64,000 nt of DNA from Actinocatenispora thailandica (GTDB lineage Bacteria; Actinomycetota; Actinomycetes; Mycobacteriales; Micromonosporaceae), in contig NZ_AP023355.1 of NCBI RefSeq assembly GCF_016865425.1, positions 3,346,198 to 3,410,197 on the forward strand, in the 5' to 3' direction. Positions 1 through 8,260 of the stretch are shown here, piece after piece (position 1 is the stretch's first letter; every line of letters begins with the position of its first letter). The notes under the pieces are model-generated. The model was given only the letters and a program-made list of their open reading frames with translations. It was not told the origin of the DNA and searched no databases. The position numbers and the translations under genes are program-made.

Positions 1-2516
1 GTCTCCCGGTGTGCCAGCCGCCAGGTCTGCACCGGCGGGTCGGTCCGGCCCGCGGCCAGGTCACCCCACCGGTTGTCCAGCATGGGCTCGACCGTGGCGG
101 TCCAGCGATTCGGCAACGTGGCGAGCACCCGCCCGGGCTGCGGGCCGGCCGCCGGCGCGGGCGTGCTCGCGCCGAACACCACCACCGCGGCGGGCCCGGA
201 CCCGAACGGCACCCGTACGGTGGCGCGGTCCCCGGCGACGAGCCGGTCCAGGGTGCTGCGGGTGCCGGCCGTCACGTCCCACAGCTGGGCGCGCCCCCAG
301 CAGGCCGGTACCGAGAGGGTGGCGACGCGGTCGGCCCCGCACGGCCGGAAGGTGTAGCCGCGGTCGCGCATGGTGCGGGTGTACCGGTCGAAGTCGAAGA
401 AGCGGTGCACGTCGAAGAACACCCAGTCGCCGTGCATCGGCTGCGCGGTACCGGTCCTCGCGTCGTGCGCGGTCAGCAGCACCAGCCGGGTGTCCCCGGC
501 GCGCCGCACCAGCGTCGGCACGTCGCAGCGCACCGCCGCCTCCGCGGCGAGCCGACGGGCCAGTGCGGCCACCGGCCGGGTGGCCGATCCCGTGGGCCGC
601 TGCCCGGACCGGGCGGCGGCGTTCTCGCCGGCGGCGTCCGCGGCGGCCGGGCCAGCCGACCCACCGGCGGGTTCGCCGGCCGGATCGGCAGGGGCCGGAC
701 AAGCGGGGGCACCGGCGGGTTCGCCGGCCGGCGCCTCGACCGGCGTCCTGGGTGTCTCGATCGTTCCGGCGGCGAGGGCGGCGGCGAACCGGGCCCAGCC
801 CGGGCCGTTCGCCGGCAGCGCGCCGCGCGGCACGGTACCGACGCACGCGACCCGGCCGCCGCCGGCGGCCAGCTCGGCGAGCCGGCCGGCGGTGTCGTCG
901 GTCAGCCACCCGCAGCCGGGCAGCAGCACCGTCCGGTACGTCTCGGTCGCGAGCCGCAGCACGCCGCCGGCGACCGTCCCGCCGGCGACGGCCGCATCGT
1001 CGACGACCTCGTGGTCCACCCCGGCGGCGGCCAGCGCACCCGGTACCTCGCGCAGCCAGGACGCCGATCCGTTCAACTGCAGGTACGCGTCCTGCGCGGC
1101 GCGCGCCGCCGGCAGCGCCCGGCCGTCGACGGTCAGCGCCGCCTGCACGGTGGCGGTGGGATGCAGCACCGCGACGTCGCACTCGTGGGTACCGGTGGAC
1201 AGCAGCTCGCACAGCCGGGACACCAGCCGGGCGAACGCCGGGTACTGCGGCCAGTACGGCTGCCGCCAGCAGGTGGACGGCGGCGCCCACTCCCACCAGC
1301 CGGCCCTGGTCGCGTAGTAGACCGCGTGCGGGTCGTAGAGGGTGACGCCGGCCCGCAGCCACGGCAGCAGCCAGTCGAAGGTCTCCTCCAGCGTGCCGCC
1401 CCAGCCGCTGGAGTGGAACCCCTCCAGCCAGGTTTGGCTCCCGCCGTGCAGGTGCGACAGTCCACTGTGGATCTTCGGGTCGCCCCAGTGGTCGCTGCCC
1501 GGCGCACCGTACCGGCCGCCCAGCCGCGGGTAGTCCGCGTACAGCTCGGTCGAGCCGATCGGCTCGCCGGCCCGCGCCGGGTGCTGCTGGTCGTACCCGC
1601 AGGTCAGCCCGTGCCGCCGGTGCCAGTCCCGGAGCGGGACGAAGAACGCCTGGTCGGCCAGCTCCGCGCGGGTGCGCTGGTAGTCGTACCGGATCCGGGC
1701 GTGCTCGTCGCCGGCCCCGCCGAACAGGGCGGCGAGCCGGACCCCGGTCAGCCGGTAGCCGCGGCGCCGGGCGAACTCGGCGGCGAACCGCGCCGACCAG
1801 GTCGGCATCGCGGGCAGCTCGTCCTGGAAGGTGCCGACGATCACGTCGCCGAAGTACGCCCCGGCGTGTCGCTCGAACTCGCCGTGCACCCGGTCCAGCA
1901 GCGCGGCGCAGGCAGCCGGCTCGCAGTAGTCGAAACCGCGCCGCACCGCGTGGTACAGGGTCAGCGTCGCCTCGGTGCCCGCACCCGGCGGGGCGCCCGC
2001 CACCTCGGCACCCGCGCCGGCCGGGTCCACCGCGACCTCGGCCGTACCGTCCACGGTGGACAACGAGGCGGCCACCGGCACCGCACCCGGCGGGGCGGCC
2101 ACCCGCAGCGCCCCGGTACCGGTCACGCTGGTGCGGCGCAGGTCCCAGCCGGCGAACGCCGGCTCCGCGCTGACCAGGTCGGCCTGCAGGTTCGCGCCGG
2201 AGAACCCGATCTGGTCGTAGCACCAGAGCCGGAAGCCGATCCGCCGCGCCTCGGCGCACACCCCGGTGAAGATCTGCCACCAGGCCGGCGAGGCGAACGG
2301 CGGATCGTCGGCGAGGCAACCGTGCAGCGGCCCGGACGGCGCCAGGTTCAGCACCACCGCGGCGCGCACCCCGCCGTCGTAGAGCCGGTGCAGCTGCCAG
2401 CGCAGCCGGTCGAGTTCCAGCCGGTCCCCCGACCACCACCAGATCGGCACCGGCCCGTAACCCAGGTCGGGGTCGGTCAGCGCGCGTTCCCAGTGCCGTA
2501 CAGCCGAGTGCGTCAT
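1..2516 (-). CDS. GH106-like glycoside hydrolase, C-terminus outside window
   Basis: The frame stays open from an ATG at 2516 to the window edge (838 codons, no stop). The N-terminus has the pattern of GH106 alpha-L-rhamnosidase-like enzymes: a PIWWWSGD stretch, then a QLHRLYDGGV helix and a VCAEARRIGFRLWCYD strand, as in a TIM-barrel entry. Further on come SDHWGDPKIHSG and HSSGWGGTLEETFDW, then a GATase-like region (VLLPGCGW) and a late beta-rich part. A Pro/Ala/Gly-rich insertion lies near residues 580-640. It would release rhamnose from glycosides, probably inside the cell because no signal peptide is visible. It diverges from the rhamnose-type operon at 2633, and that context supports the substrate guess. 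The family assignment is by motif recall; the catalytic residues were not verified. Confidence 0.75.
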   Translation of the reverse strand, partial: MTHSAVRHWERALTDPDLGYGPVPIWWWSGDRLELDRLRWQLHRLYDGGVRAAVVLNLAPSGPLHGCLADDPPFASPAWWQIFTGVCAEARRIGFRLWCYDQIGFSGANLQADLVSAEPAFAGWDLRRTSVTGTGALRVAAPPGAVPVAASLSTVDGTAEVAVDPAGAGAEVAGAPPGAGTEATLTLYHAVRRGFDYCEPAACAALLDRVHGEFERHAGAYFGDVIVGTFQDELPAMPTWSARFAAEFARRRGYRLTGVRLAALFGGAGDEHARIRYDYQRTRAELADQAFFVPLRDWHRRHGLTCGYDQQHPARAGEPIGSTELYADYPRLGGRYGAPGSDHWGDPKIHSGLSHLHGGSQTWLEGFHSSGWGGTLEETFDWLLPWLRAGVTLYDPHAVYYATRAGWWEWAPPSTCWRQPYWPQYPAFARLVSRLCELLSTGTHECDVAVLHPTATVQAALTVDGRALPAARAAQDAYLQLNGSASWLREVPGALAAAGVDHEVVDDAAVAGGTVAGGVLRLATETYRTVLLPGCGWLTDDTAGRLAELAAGGGRVACVGTVPRGALPANGPGWARFAAALAAGTIETPRTPVEAPAGEPAGAPACPAPADPAGEPAGGSAGPAAADAAGENAAARSGQRPTGSATRPVAALARRLAAEAAVRCDVPTLVRRAGDTRLVLLTAHDARTGTAQPMHGDWVFFDVHRFFDFDRYTRTMRDRGYTFRPCGADRVATLSVPACWGRAQLWDVTAGTRSTLDRLVAGDRATVRVPFGSGPAAVVVFGASTPAPAAGPQPGRVLATLPNRWTATVEPMLDNRWGDLAAGRTDPPVQTWRLAHRE

Positions 2517-2566
2517 GCCGGTACCTCGCAGGTTTACCCGGGATGGCGGTGAGATGTCACGGTTCT

Positions 2567-2581
2567 GTTTCGCCAGGAAAC
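2567..2581. promoter_or_regulatory. Candidate IclR operator, inverted repeat GTTTC-N5-GAAAC
   Basis: A perfect 5-bp inverted repeat with a 5-bp spacer lies in the 116-bp gap between the divergent glycosidase and IclR genes. It is about 50 bp from either start codon. IclR-family regulators bind short palindromes of this type near their own promoters. Binding by the adjacent IclR protein is inference. Confidence 0.5.
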
Positions 2582-2632
2582 GTAGTAGCGTCGCCGCCAA
2601 CAGTTCAAGAGACGGAAAGAAAGTTCATGTAG

Positions 2633-3427
2633 ATGAACTCGCTCCCGGATCCGGTGAAGTCCGCGCGGCGCGCGCTGGCCATCCTGGAGGTGCTGACCGA
2701 GCACGAGCAGCCGATGGGGTTCACCGCGCTCGCCGAACGGCTCGGCTATCCCAAGTCCAGCCTGCACGGCCTGCTGCGCACCCTGGTCGACTCCGGCTGG
2801 GCCGGCTTCGACGAGCAGACCCGGCGGTACTCGCTCGGCATCCGCACGCTGTCCGCCGGCAACGCGTACGGCCGGTCGCTGCCGCTGGCCGACCGCGCCC
2901 TGCCGCACATGCGCCGGATCTGCGCGGAGCTCAACGAGACGGTGCAGCTGGCCGTGCTCGACGGAGTGCACAACGTGTACGTGGCGAAGGTCGACGGCAA
3001 CCAGGCGCTCGCGCTGGCCTCCGCGGTCGGCCGCCGGCTGCCGGCGCACACCACCGCGCTGGGCAAGGTACTGCTGGCCGGGCTGGCCGACACCGAGCTG
3101 ACCCACCGGTTCACCGGCGTGCCCCTCACGGCGTTCACCGAGCACACCATCACCTCGCTGGCGGCGCTCGGCGAGCAGCTGCGCCAGGTGCGCCGGCGCG
3201 GCTACGGCACCGACACCGAGGAGTACACGGTCGGGGTCCGCTGCCTCGCCGTCCCGATCCGGGACGCCACCGGCCGGGTGGTCGCCGGGATGAGCGTCTC
3301 GGTGCCCACCATCCGGTTCCGCCGCGAGCTGCGCACCCGCGGCCTGGAACTGTTGCGCGAGGCCGGATCCGGGCTCTCGGCCGAGCTCGGCTTCGACGCC
3401 GACCAACCGAGGAGGACGACCACGTGA
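2633..3427 (+). CDS. IclR-family transcriptional regulator
   Basis: A 264-residue protein. An N-terminal winged helix-turn-helix (about residues 8-70, with FTALAERLGYPKSSLHGLLR as the recognition region) is followed by the IclR effector-binding domain (about 85-255, with TALGKVLLAGL and YGTDTEEYTVGVRCLAVPI). The length is typical for the family. The ATG at 2633 is preceded by GGAAAGAAAG; an ATG six bases upstream runs straight into a stop. Its stop overlaps the next gene's GTG by 4 bases, so it is the first gene of the operon. It probably senses a sugar acid or lactone of the pathway and controls both divergent arms through the GTTTC/GAAAC repeat. The ligand is not evident from sequence. Confidence 0.92.
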   Translation: MNSLPDPVKSARRALAILEVLTEHEQPMGFTALAERLGYPKSSLHGLLRTLVDSGWAGFDEQTRRYSLGIRTLSAGNAYGRSLPLADRALPHMRRICAELNETVQLAVLDGVHNVYVAKVDGNQALALASAVGRRLPAHTTALGKVLLAGLADTELTHRFTGVPLTAFTEHTITSLAALGEQLRQVRRRGYGTDTEEYTVGVRCLAVPIRDATGRVVAGMSVSVPTIRFRRELRTRGLELLREAGSGLSAELGFDADQPRRTTT

Positions 3428-4197
3428 GCCGCTACCAGGTGGACCTGCTGTCGATGGGCCGTGGCGACGTACCGGGCCCGGAGGCCTACTGGATGAGCCG
3501 GTGGGACGAGTGGATCCCGCTCCGGTTCCAGGCCGCGCTGATCCGCGGCGGCGGGGTCACCGCGCTGGTCAACACCGGCCCGGCGGCCGATCTGGGCCCG
3601 ATGAACGAGAAGTGGACGCAGGTTCTCGGCCCCCGCGCGGTGCTGCGCCGCGAACCCGGCGAGTACATCGTGGACGCCCTCGCCGCGCGCGGCGTCACCC
3701 CGGACGAGGTCACGCACGTGCTGCTCACCCCGCTCCAGCTGTACACGGTGAGCAACGTGCCGCTGTTCACCGAGGCGCAGATCTGCCTCACCGAGCGGGG
3801 ATGGTGCCACTTCCACACCACCCACCAGCACCCGCACGACGACCGCGCCACCTCGATCCCGGACGACATCCTGGTGCACCTGGTCACCGAGGCCTGGCCG
3901 CGGGTGCGGCTGCTCGCCGACGAGGACGAGGTCGCGCCGGGGCTGCGCACCTGGTTCAGCGGCGGGCACCACCGGGCGTCGATGGTCGTCGAGGCGGACA
4001 CCGCCACCGGCACCGCGGCCATCTCCGACACCTACTTCCTGCTGGACAACGTGCTCGCCGACCACCCGATCGGGATCAGCGAGAACATCGACGAATGCCG
4101 GTCCAGCTACCAGCGGGTCCGTCGCAGCGCGGCGCACATCCTGCCGCTGTACGACCCGGCGAACTTCGACCGGTACCCCGGCGGGCGGGTCGGATGA
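3424..4197 (+). CDS. MBL-fold protein without metal-binding motif
   Basis: A 257-residue protein with the layout of N-acyl homoserine lactonase-type metallo-beta-lactamase-fold hydrolases. It starts with a strand ending LVNTGPAADLG, and the position of the HxHxDH motif reads HVLLTPLQLYT. The usual PGHTPGH site reads SGGHHRAS, and the usual Asp ligand region reads ISDTYFLLDN. The C-terminal LPLYDPANFDRYP replaces the normal LPGHDP-type end. Nearly all zinc ligands are therefore absent although the scaffold is kept. The GTG start overlaps the IclR stop. In a rhamnose oxidation operon a lactonase is expected between dehydrogenase and dehydratase, so this could be a metal-free lactonase, a binding protein or a decayed enzyme. 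The fold is fairly sure; the function is not. Confidence 0.75.
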   Translation: MSRYQVDLLSMGRGDVPGPEAYWMSRWDEWIPLRFQAALIRGGGVTALVNTGPAADLGPMNEKWTQVLGPRAVLRREPGEYIVDALAARGVTPDEVTHVLLTPLQLYTVSNVPLFTEAQICLTERGWCHFHTTHQHPHDDRATSIPDDILVHLVTEAWPRVRLLADEDEVAPGLRTWFSGGHHRASMVVEADTATGTAAISDTYFLLDNVLADHPIGISENIDECRSSYQRVRRSAAHILPLYDPANFDRYPGGRVG

Positions 4198-4231
4198 AGC
4201 CACCCCCGTGCATCGACAGGAGGCGCCGGCC

Positions 4232-4996
4232 ATGACCGACGAAGCGCAGCGGGTACTGGTCACCGGGGCGGCCCGCGGCATCGGCCGCGCCACCGCGGTA
4301 CGGTTCGGCCGCGACGGCGCCCGGGTGGCGATCAACTACCCGCCCGGCGAGCGCGAGCACGCCGAGCACACCGCCGAGCTGGTCACCGCGGCCGGCGGAG
4401 ACCCGTACCCGGTGGCCGCCGACGTCGCCGACCCGACCCAGGTGGCCGCCATGGCCGAGGCGGTGCACGCCGAGTTCGGGCCGCTGGACGTGCTGGTCAA
4501 CAACGCCGGAATCTGCCCGTTCGCCGACTTCTTCGACATCGACGTCGAGCTGTGGGACCGCACCCACCAGGTGAACCTGCGCGGCGTGTTCCTGGTGACC
4601 CAGGCGTTCACCCGGCAGATGGTCGCCGCCGGCCGCGGCGGGCGCGTCGTGTCGGTGTCCTCGATCTCGGCCTGGGTGGGCGGTTCGCACCAGGTGCACT
4701 ACTGCGCCACCAAGGCCGGCATCAGCTCGCTGATGAAGAGCCTCGCGATCGTGTTGGCGCCGCACGGCATCACCTGCAACGCGGTCCTGCCCGGCACGGT
4801 GGAGACCGACATCAACCGCGAGGACCTGGCCCGCCCCGGCAAGCGGGAGATGTTCGCCCAGCGCATCCCGGTCGGCCACACCGGCGTACCCGACGACATC
4901 GCCGGCGCGATCTGGCTGCTGACCCGGCCGGAGGCCGGCTACGTCAACGGCGCCGAGCTGCTCGTCGACGGCGGCATGTTCGTCAACCTGCAATGA
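4232..4996 (+). CDS. SDR-family oxidoreductase (sugar dehydrogenase type)
   Basis: A 254-residue classical short-chain dehydrogenase. It has the Rossmann motif TGAARGIG (about 11-18), NNAG (about 91-94), a catalytic Ser in SVSSIS, and YCATK (about 152-156). The ATG at 4232 is chosen over an upstream in-frame ATG because an AGGAGG lies 10 bases ahead of it. It sits 34 bp after the MBL-like gene and 48 bp before the MDR dehydrogenase. In non-phosphorylating L-rhamnose pathways SDR enzymes act either as L-rhamnose 1-dehydrogenase or as 2-keto-3-deoxy-L-rhamnonate dehydrogenase; sequence alone does not decide between them. A generic FabG-like annotation is the fallback. Confidence 0.88.
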   Translation: MTDEAQRVLVTGAARGIGRATAVRFGRDGARVAINYPPGEREHAEHTAELVTAAGGDPYPVAADVADPTQVAAMAEAVHAEFGPLDVLVNNAGICPFADFFDIDVELWDRTHQVNLRGVFLVTQAFTRQMVAAGRGGRVVSVSSISAWVGGSHQVHYCATKAGISSLMKSLAIVLAPHGITCNAVLPGTVETDINREDLARPGKREMFAQRIPVGHTGVPDDIAGAIWLLTRPEAGYVNGAELLVDGGMFVNLQ

Positions 4997-5044
4997 CGGT
5001 ACCGACCCGATGCCGTTCGGGTCGGCGCGAAACGGAGGCCAGGC

Positions 5045-6055
5045 TTGCGCGCACTGGTGTTGGACGACTTCTGGAACCTGACGGTCGAGCAGCGCCCCGA
5101 CCCGGTGCCGGGGCCCGGCGAGGTGGTGCTGCGCATCGCCGCGACCGGCATCTGCGGTTCGGACCTGCACGGGTTCACCGGTGACAACGGCCGGCGCCAA
5201 CCGGGCCAGGTGATGGGCCACGAGACCGCCGGTACGGTGGAGTCCGTCGGCGCCGGCGTCGACCTGGCGGTGGGCACCCCGGCCACCGCCTATCCGGTGC
5301 TCGCCTGCGGCGAGTGTGCCGCCTGCCGCGGCGGCCGGTCGCAGATCTGCGCCCGGCGCACCGTCATCGGCGTCGACCCGCACCGCAGCGCGGCGTTCGC
5401 CGACCGGCTGCTGCTGCCGGCCGCCAACGTGGTACCGCTGCCGGCCGGGATGCCGCTGCCGCACGGCGCGCTGGTCGAACCGCTCGCGGTCGGCTACCAC
5501 GCGGCCTGCCGAGGCTCGGTCGGCGCCGGCGACCGGGTGCTCGTCCTCGGCGGCGGCCCGATCGGGCAGGCGGTCGCGCTCGCCGCGAAGCGGCTCGGCG
5601 CGGCCTGGATCGTCGTGACCGAGCCGGATCCTGGCCGCCGCACCCTGGTCGACGCGCTCGGCGTGGCCACGGTGGAGCCGGACGGCGCGCTCGACACGTT
5701 GGACGCGCCGGCGAGCGTCGCGATCGACGCGGTCGGGGTCGACGCCACCGTCGCGGAGGCGCTCGCGGCGACCGAGCCCGGCGCCCGGGTCGTCCTGGTC
5801 GGCATGGGCGCGCCGCGGCTCGACCTCGCCGCGTACCCGATCAGCACCGCGGAACGCAGCCTGATCGGCAGCTTCTGCTACACCGCCGAGGAGTTCGCGG
5901 CCACCGCGGCGTGGGCCGGCACCGTACCGGAGTTGCTCGCGCCGCTGATCTCCGCGCAGGTGCCGCTGGCCGAGGCGGCGGACGCGTTCACCCGGCTGGC
6001 CCGGGACGGCAGTGCGGCGAGCAAGATCCTGGTCCGCTTCGACGAGGAGGGCTGA
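5045..6055 (+). CDS. Zinc-dependent medium-chain dehydrogenase
   Basis: A 336-residue MDR alcohol/polyol dehydrogenase. Catalytic zinc ligands appear in GICGSDLHG and GHETAG, with an acidic ligand in LVEPLAVGYHA. The structural zinc lobe has four cysteines in CGECAACRGGRSQIC. The nucleotide fold carries VLVLGGGPIGQ. The start is a TTG at 5045 behind GGAGG (5034-5038); no better codon is near. It ends one base before the rhamnonate dehydratase and is co-transcribed with it. The likely substrate is a polyol or deoxy-sugar-acid hydroxyl in the rhamnose route, as in threonine or sorbitol dehydrogenase relatives. Exact specificity cannot be read from sequence. Confidence 0.88.
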   Translation: MRALVLDDFWNLTVEQRPDPVPGPGEVVLRIAATGICGSDLHGFTGDNGRRQPGQVMGHETAGTVESVGAGVDLAVGTPATAYPVLACGECAACRGGRSQICARRTVIGVDPHRSAAFADRLLLPAANVVPLPAGMPLPHGALVEPLAVGYHAACRGSVGAGDRVLVLGGGPIGQAVALAAKRLGAAWIVVTEPDPGRRTLVDALGVATVEPDGALDTLDAPASVAIDAVGVDATVAEALAATEPGARVVLVGMGAPRLDLAAYPISTAERSLIGSFCYTAEEFAATAAWAGTVPELLAPLISAQVPLAEAADAFTRLARDGSAASKILVRFDEEG

Positions 6056-6056
6056 G

Positions 6057-7244
6057 ATGGCCGCCCCCACGATCACCGACATCCGGGCGTACGTGCTGCG
6101 CGGCGGCGGCGCGGACTACCACGACCAGGACGGTCCACACTGGATCGACGACCACATCGCCACCCCGATGGCCCGCTACCCCGGCTACCGCGAGTCGCGG
6201 CAGAGCTTCGGGCTCAACGTGCTCGGCACCCTGGTCGTGGTGGTCGAGGCGAGCGACGGCAGCTCCGGGTTCGCGGTCACCACCGGCGGCGAGCCCGCCG
6301 CCTGGATCGTCGAGAAGCACCTGTCCCGGTTCGTGCTCGGCGCCACGGTCACCGACCTGTCCCGGATCTGGGACCAGATGTACTCGTCCACCCTGTTCTA
6401 TGGCCGCAAGGGACTGGTGCTCAACGCGATCAGCGGCGTCGACCTGGCGCTGTGGGACCTGCTCGGGCACGTCCGCGCCGAACCGGTGTACGCGATGATC
6501 GGCGGTGCGGTCCGCGACGAGCAGCCGTGCTACGCCACCGGCGCCCGGCCCGATCTCGCGGTGGAGTTCGGGTTCCTGGGCGGCAAGCTGCCACTGCACC
6601 ACGGCCCGGCCGAGGGCGCCGACGGCTTCGCGGCGAACCTGCGGTTGCTGGCCGAGATGCGCGCCGCGACGGGCCCGGATGCCTGGCTCGCCTACGACTG
6701 CTGGATGTCGCTGGACGCCGACTACGCGATCCGGCTGGCGCACGCCGCCGCCGAGCACGGGCTGCGCTGGCTGGAGGAGCCGCTGCCACCGGACGACTAC
6801 TGGGGTTACGCGGCCGTCCGCAAGGCGCTGCCGCCCGGCATGCTGCTGACCACCGGCGAGCACGAGGCGACCCGGTGGGGTTTCCGGCTGCTGGCCGAGA
6901 TGGGCTGCGCGGACATCCTGCAACCCGACGTCGGCTGGTGTGGCGGGCTGACCGAGCTGCTGCGGATCAGCGCGCTCGCCGACGCGCACGGCCTGCTCGT
7001 GGTGCCGCACGGGTCGAGCGTGTACTCGTACCATTTCGCGTTCGGGCAGCACAACAGTCCGTTCTCGGAGTTCCTGATGATGGCGCCGGCGGCCGACGAG
7101 GTGATCCCGATGTTCCACCCGCAGCTGCTCGGTGAGCCGGTACCCGAGCACGGCAGGCTGCGCATCGGCCAACTCGACGCGCCCGGGTTCGGCGTGACGC
7201 TCGACCCCGGCCTCGCGCTGGCCCGGCCGTACAGGCGGGAGTGA
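6057..7244 (+). CDS. rhmD: L-rhamnonate dehydratase
   Basis: A 395-residue enolase-superfamily enzyme that follows the E. coli RhmD sequence closely from memory. Shared stretches include DYHDQ, HWIDDHIATPM, SRQSFG-NVLGTLVVVVE, GGAVRDE-YATGARPDLA, DCWMS, QPDVGWCGGL and VVPHGSSVYS. It dehydrates L-rhamnonate to 2-keto-3-deoxy-L-rhamnonate. The metal ligands and the His-Asp dyad lie in the conserved barrel strands (YDCWMS, WLEEPLPP, GEHEA, VPHGSS). The length fits the family. The ATG at 6057 follows GAGGAGG. This is the best-identified gene of the operon and fixes the locus as a rhamnose oxidative pathway. No KDR aldolase or FAH-type hydrolase follows, so the last steps must be encoded elsewhere. 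Confidence 0.93.
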   Translation: MAAPTITDIRAYVLRGGGADYHDQDGPHWIDDHIATPMARYPGYRESRQSFGLNVLGTLVVVVEASDGSSGFAVTTGGEPAAWIVEKHLSRFVLGATVTDLSRIWDQMYSSTLFYGRKGLVLNAISGVDLALWDLLGHVRAEPVYAMIGGAVRDEQPCYATGARPDLAVEFGFLGGKLPLHHGPAEGADGFAANLRLLAEMRAATGPDAWLAYDCWMSLDADYAIRLAHAAAEHGLRWLEEPLPPDDYWGYAAVRKALPPGMLLTTGEHEATRWGFRLLAEMGCADILQPDVGWCGGLTELLRISALADAHGLLVVPHGSSVYSYHFAFGQHNSPFSEFLMMAPAADEVIPMFHPQLLGEPVPEHGRLRIGQLDAPGFGVTLDPGLALARPYRRE

Positions 7245-7259
7245 CCGTCCGGTGTGGGC

Positions 7260-8189
7260 TCAGCGCCGGGTGGCGCGCAGGCTGGTGGCGGTGACCACCG
7301 CGAGGACGGCGACGATGACCACCAGCGACAGCCAGGTCGGGATCCCCGGCACCGCCGGCACGAGCGTGTGCACGTAGTGCAGGATCAGCTTGACGCCGAT
7401 GAACACCAGGATCACCGCAAGACCGTAGTGCAGGTGCACCAACCGGTCCAGCAGCCCGATCAGCAGGAAGTAGAGCGCGCGCAACCCCAGCAGGGCGAAC
7501 GCGTTCGCGGTGAACACCAGGTAGGCGCTCTCGGTGATGCCGAAGATGGCCGGGATCGAGTCGAGCGCGAACACCAGGTCGACCGACAGGATCGTCACCG
7601 CGACGAGGAACAGCGGCGTCGCGACCCGCCGCCCGTTGCGGCGCACCAGCAGCCGGGACCCCGCGTACTCCTCGGTGACCGGCATGATGCGGCGCAGCAG
7701 CCGCACCGCCCGCGAGTTGAGCACGTCCGGTTCGTTCTGCTGGGGCCGCAGCAGCCGGATCCCGGTGTAGAGCAGGAAGGCGCCGAACACCACGAACGTG
7801 ACGGCGAACTGGCTGATCACCGCGGCGCCGACGGCGATGAACGCACCGCGCAGCACCAGCGCCCCGACCACCCCGATCAGCAGCGCGCGCTGCTGGTGCT
7901 CGGGCGGCACCGCGAACCGGCCGAGGATGAGCGCGAAGATGAACAGGTTGTCGACCGACAGGCTCTTCTCCACCAGGAAGCCGGTGAAGAACTCGGCGCC
8001 GGGTTCCCTACCAGCGAACAGCAGCACACCCAGCCCGAAGACCAGCGCGCCGGTCAGGTAGATCGCCGACCAGGTCACCGCCTCGCGGAAGCCGACCGGG
8101 TGCGGGCTGCGGGCATGCCACACGTCGACGCCGATCAGCACCGCGATGCCCAGCACGGTGGCCAACCACACCCAGACCGGGACGGCCAT
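7260..8189 (-). CDS. TerC-family membrane protein
   Basis: A 309-residue protein with about nine hydrophobic helices and the two TerC hallmark segments EKSLSVDNLFIF and SVDLVFALDSIPAIFGIT. The acidic residues in these segments form the metal path. TerC/Alx proteins export manganese or act in tellurite resistance and metallation of secreted proteins. The ATG at 8189 is preferred because GGGGGAG sits 5 bases upstream, whereas a GTG six bases earlier overlaps that ribosome site. It is convergent with rhmD (15 bp apart) and unrelated to it. No ter operon genes or other metal genes accompany it, so a stand-alone Mn2+ exporter role is the more likely reading. Confidence 0.93.
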   Translation of the reverse strand: MAVPVWVWLATVLGIAVLIGVDVWHARSPHPVGFREAVTWSAIYLTGALVFGLGVLLFAGREPGAEFFTGFLVEKSLSVDNLFIFALILGRFAVPPEHQQRALLIGVVGALVLRGAFIAVGAAVISQFAVTFVVFGAFLLYTGIRLLRPQQNEPDVLNSRAVRLLRRIMPVTEEYAGSRLLVRRNGRRVATPLFLVAVTILSVDLVFALDSIPAIFGITESAYLVFTANAFALLGLRALYFLLIGLLDRLVHLHYGLAVILVFIGVKLILHYVHTLVPAVPGIPTWLSLVVIVAVLAVVTATSLRATRR

Positions 8190-8260
8190 CGTCACTCCCC
8201 CCGCATCCCCAGGTCACCCAGTATGCGGGAGGAACGATCAAGCGCCCAGCGGCGCGCGGG

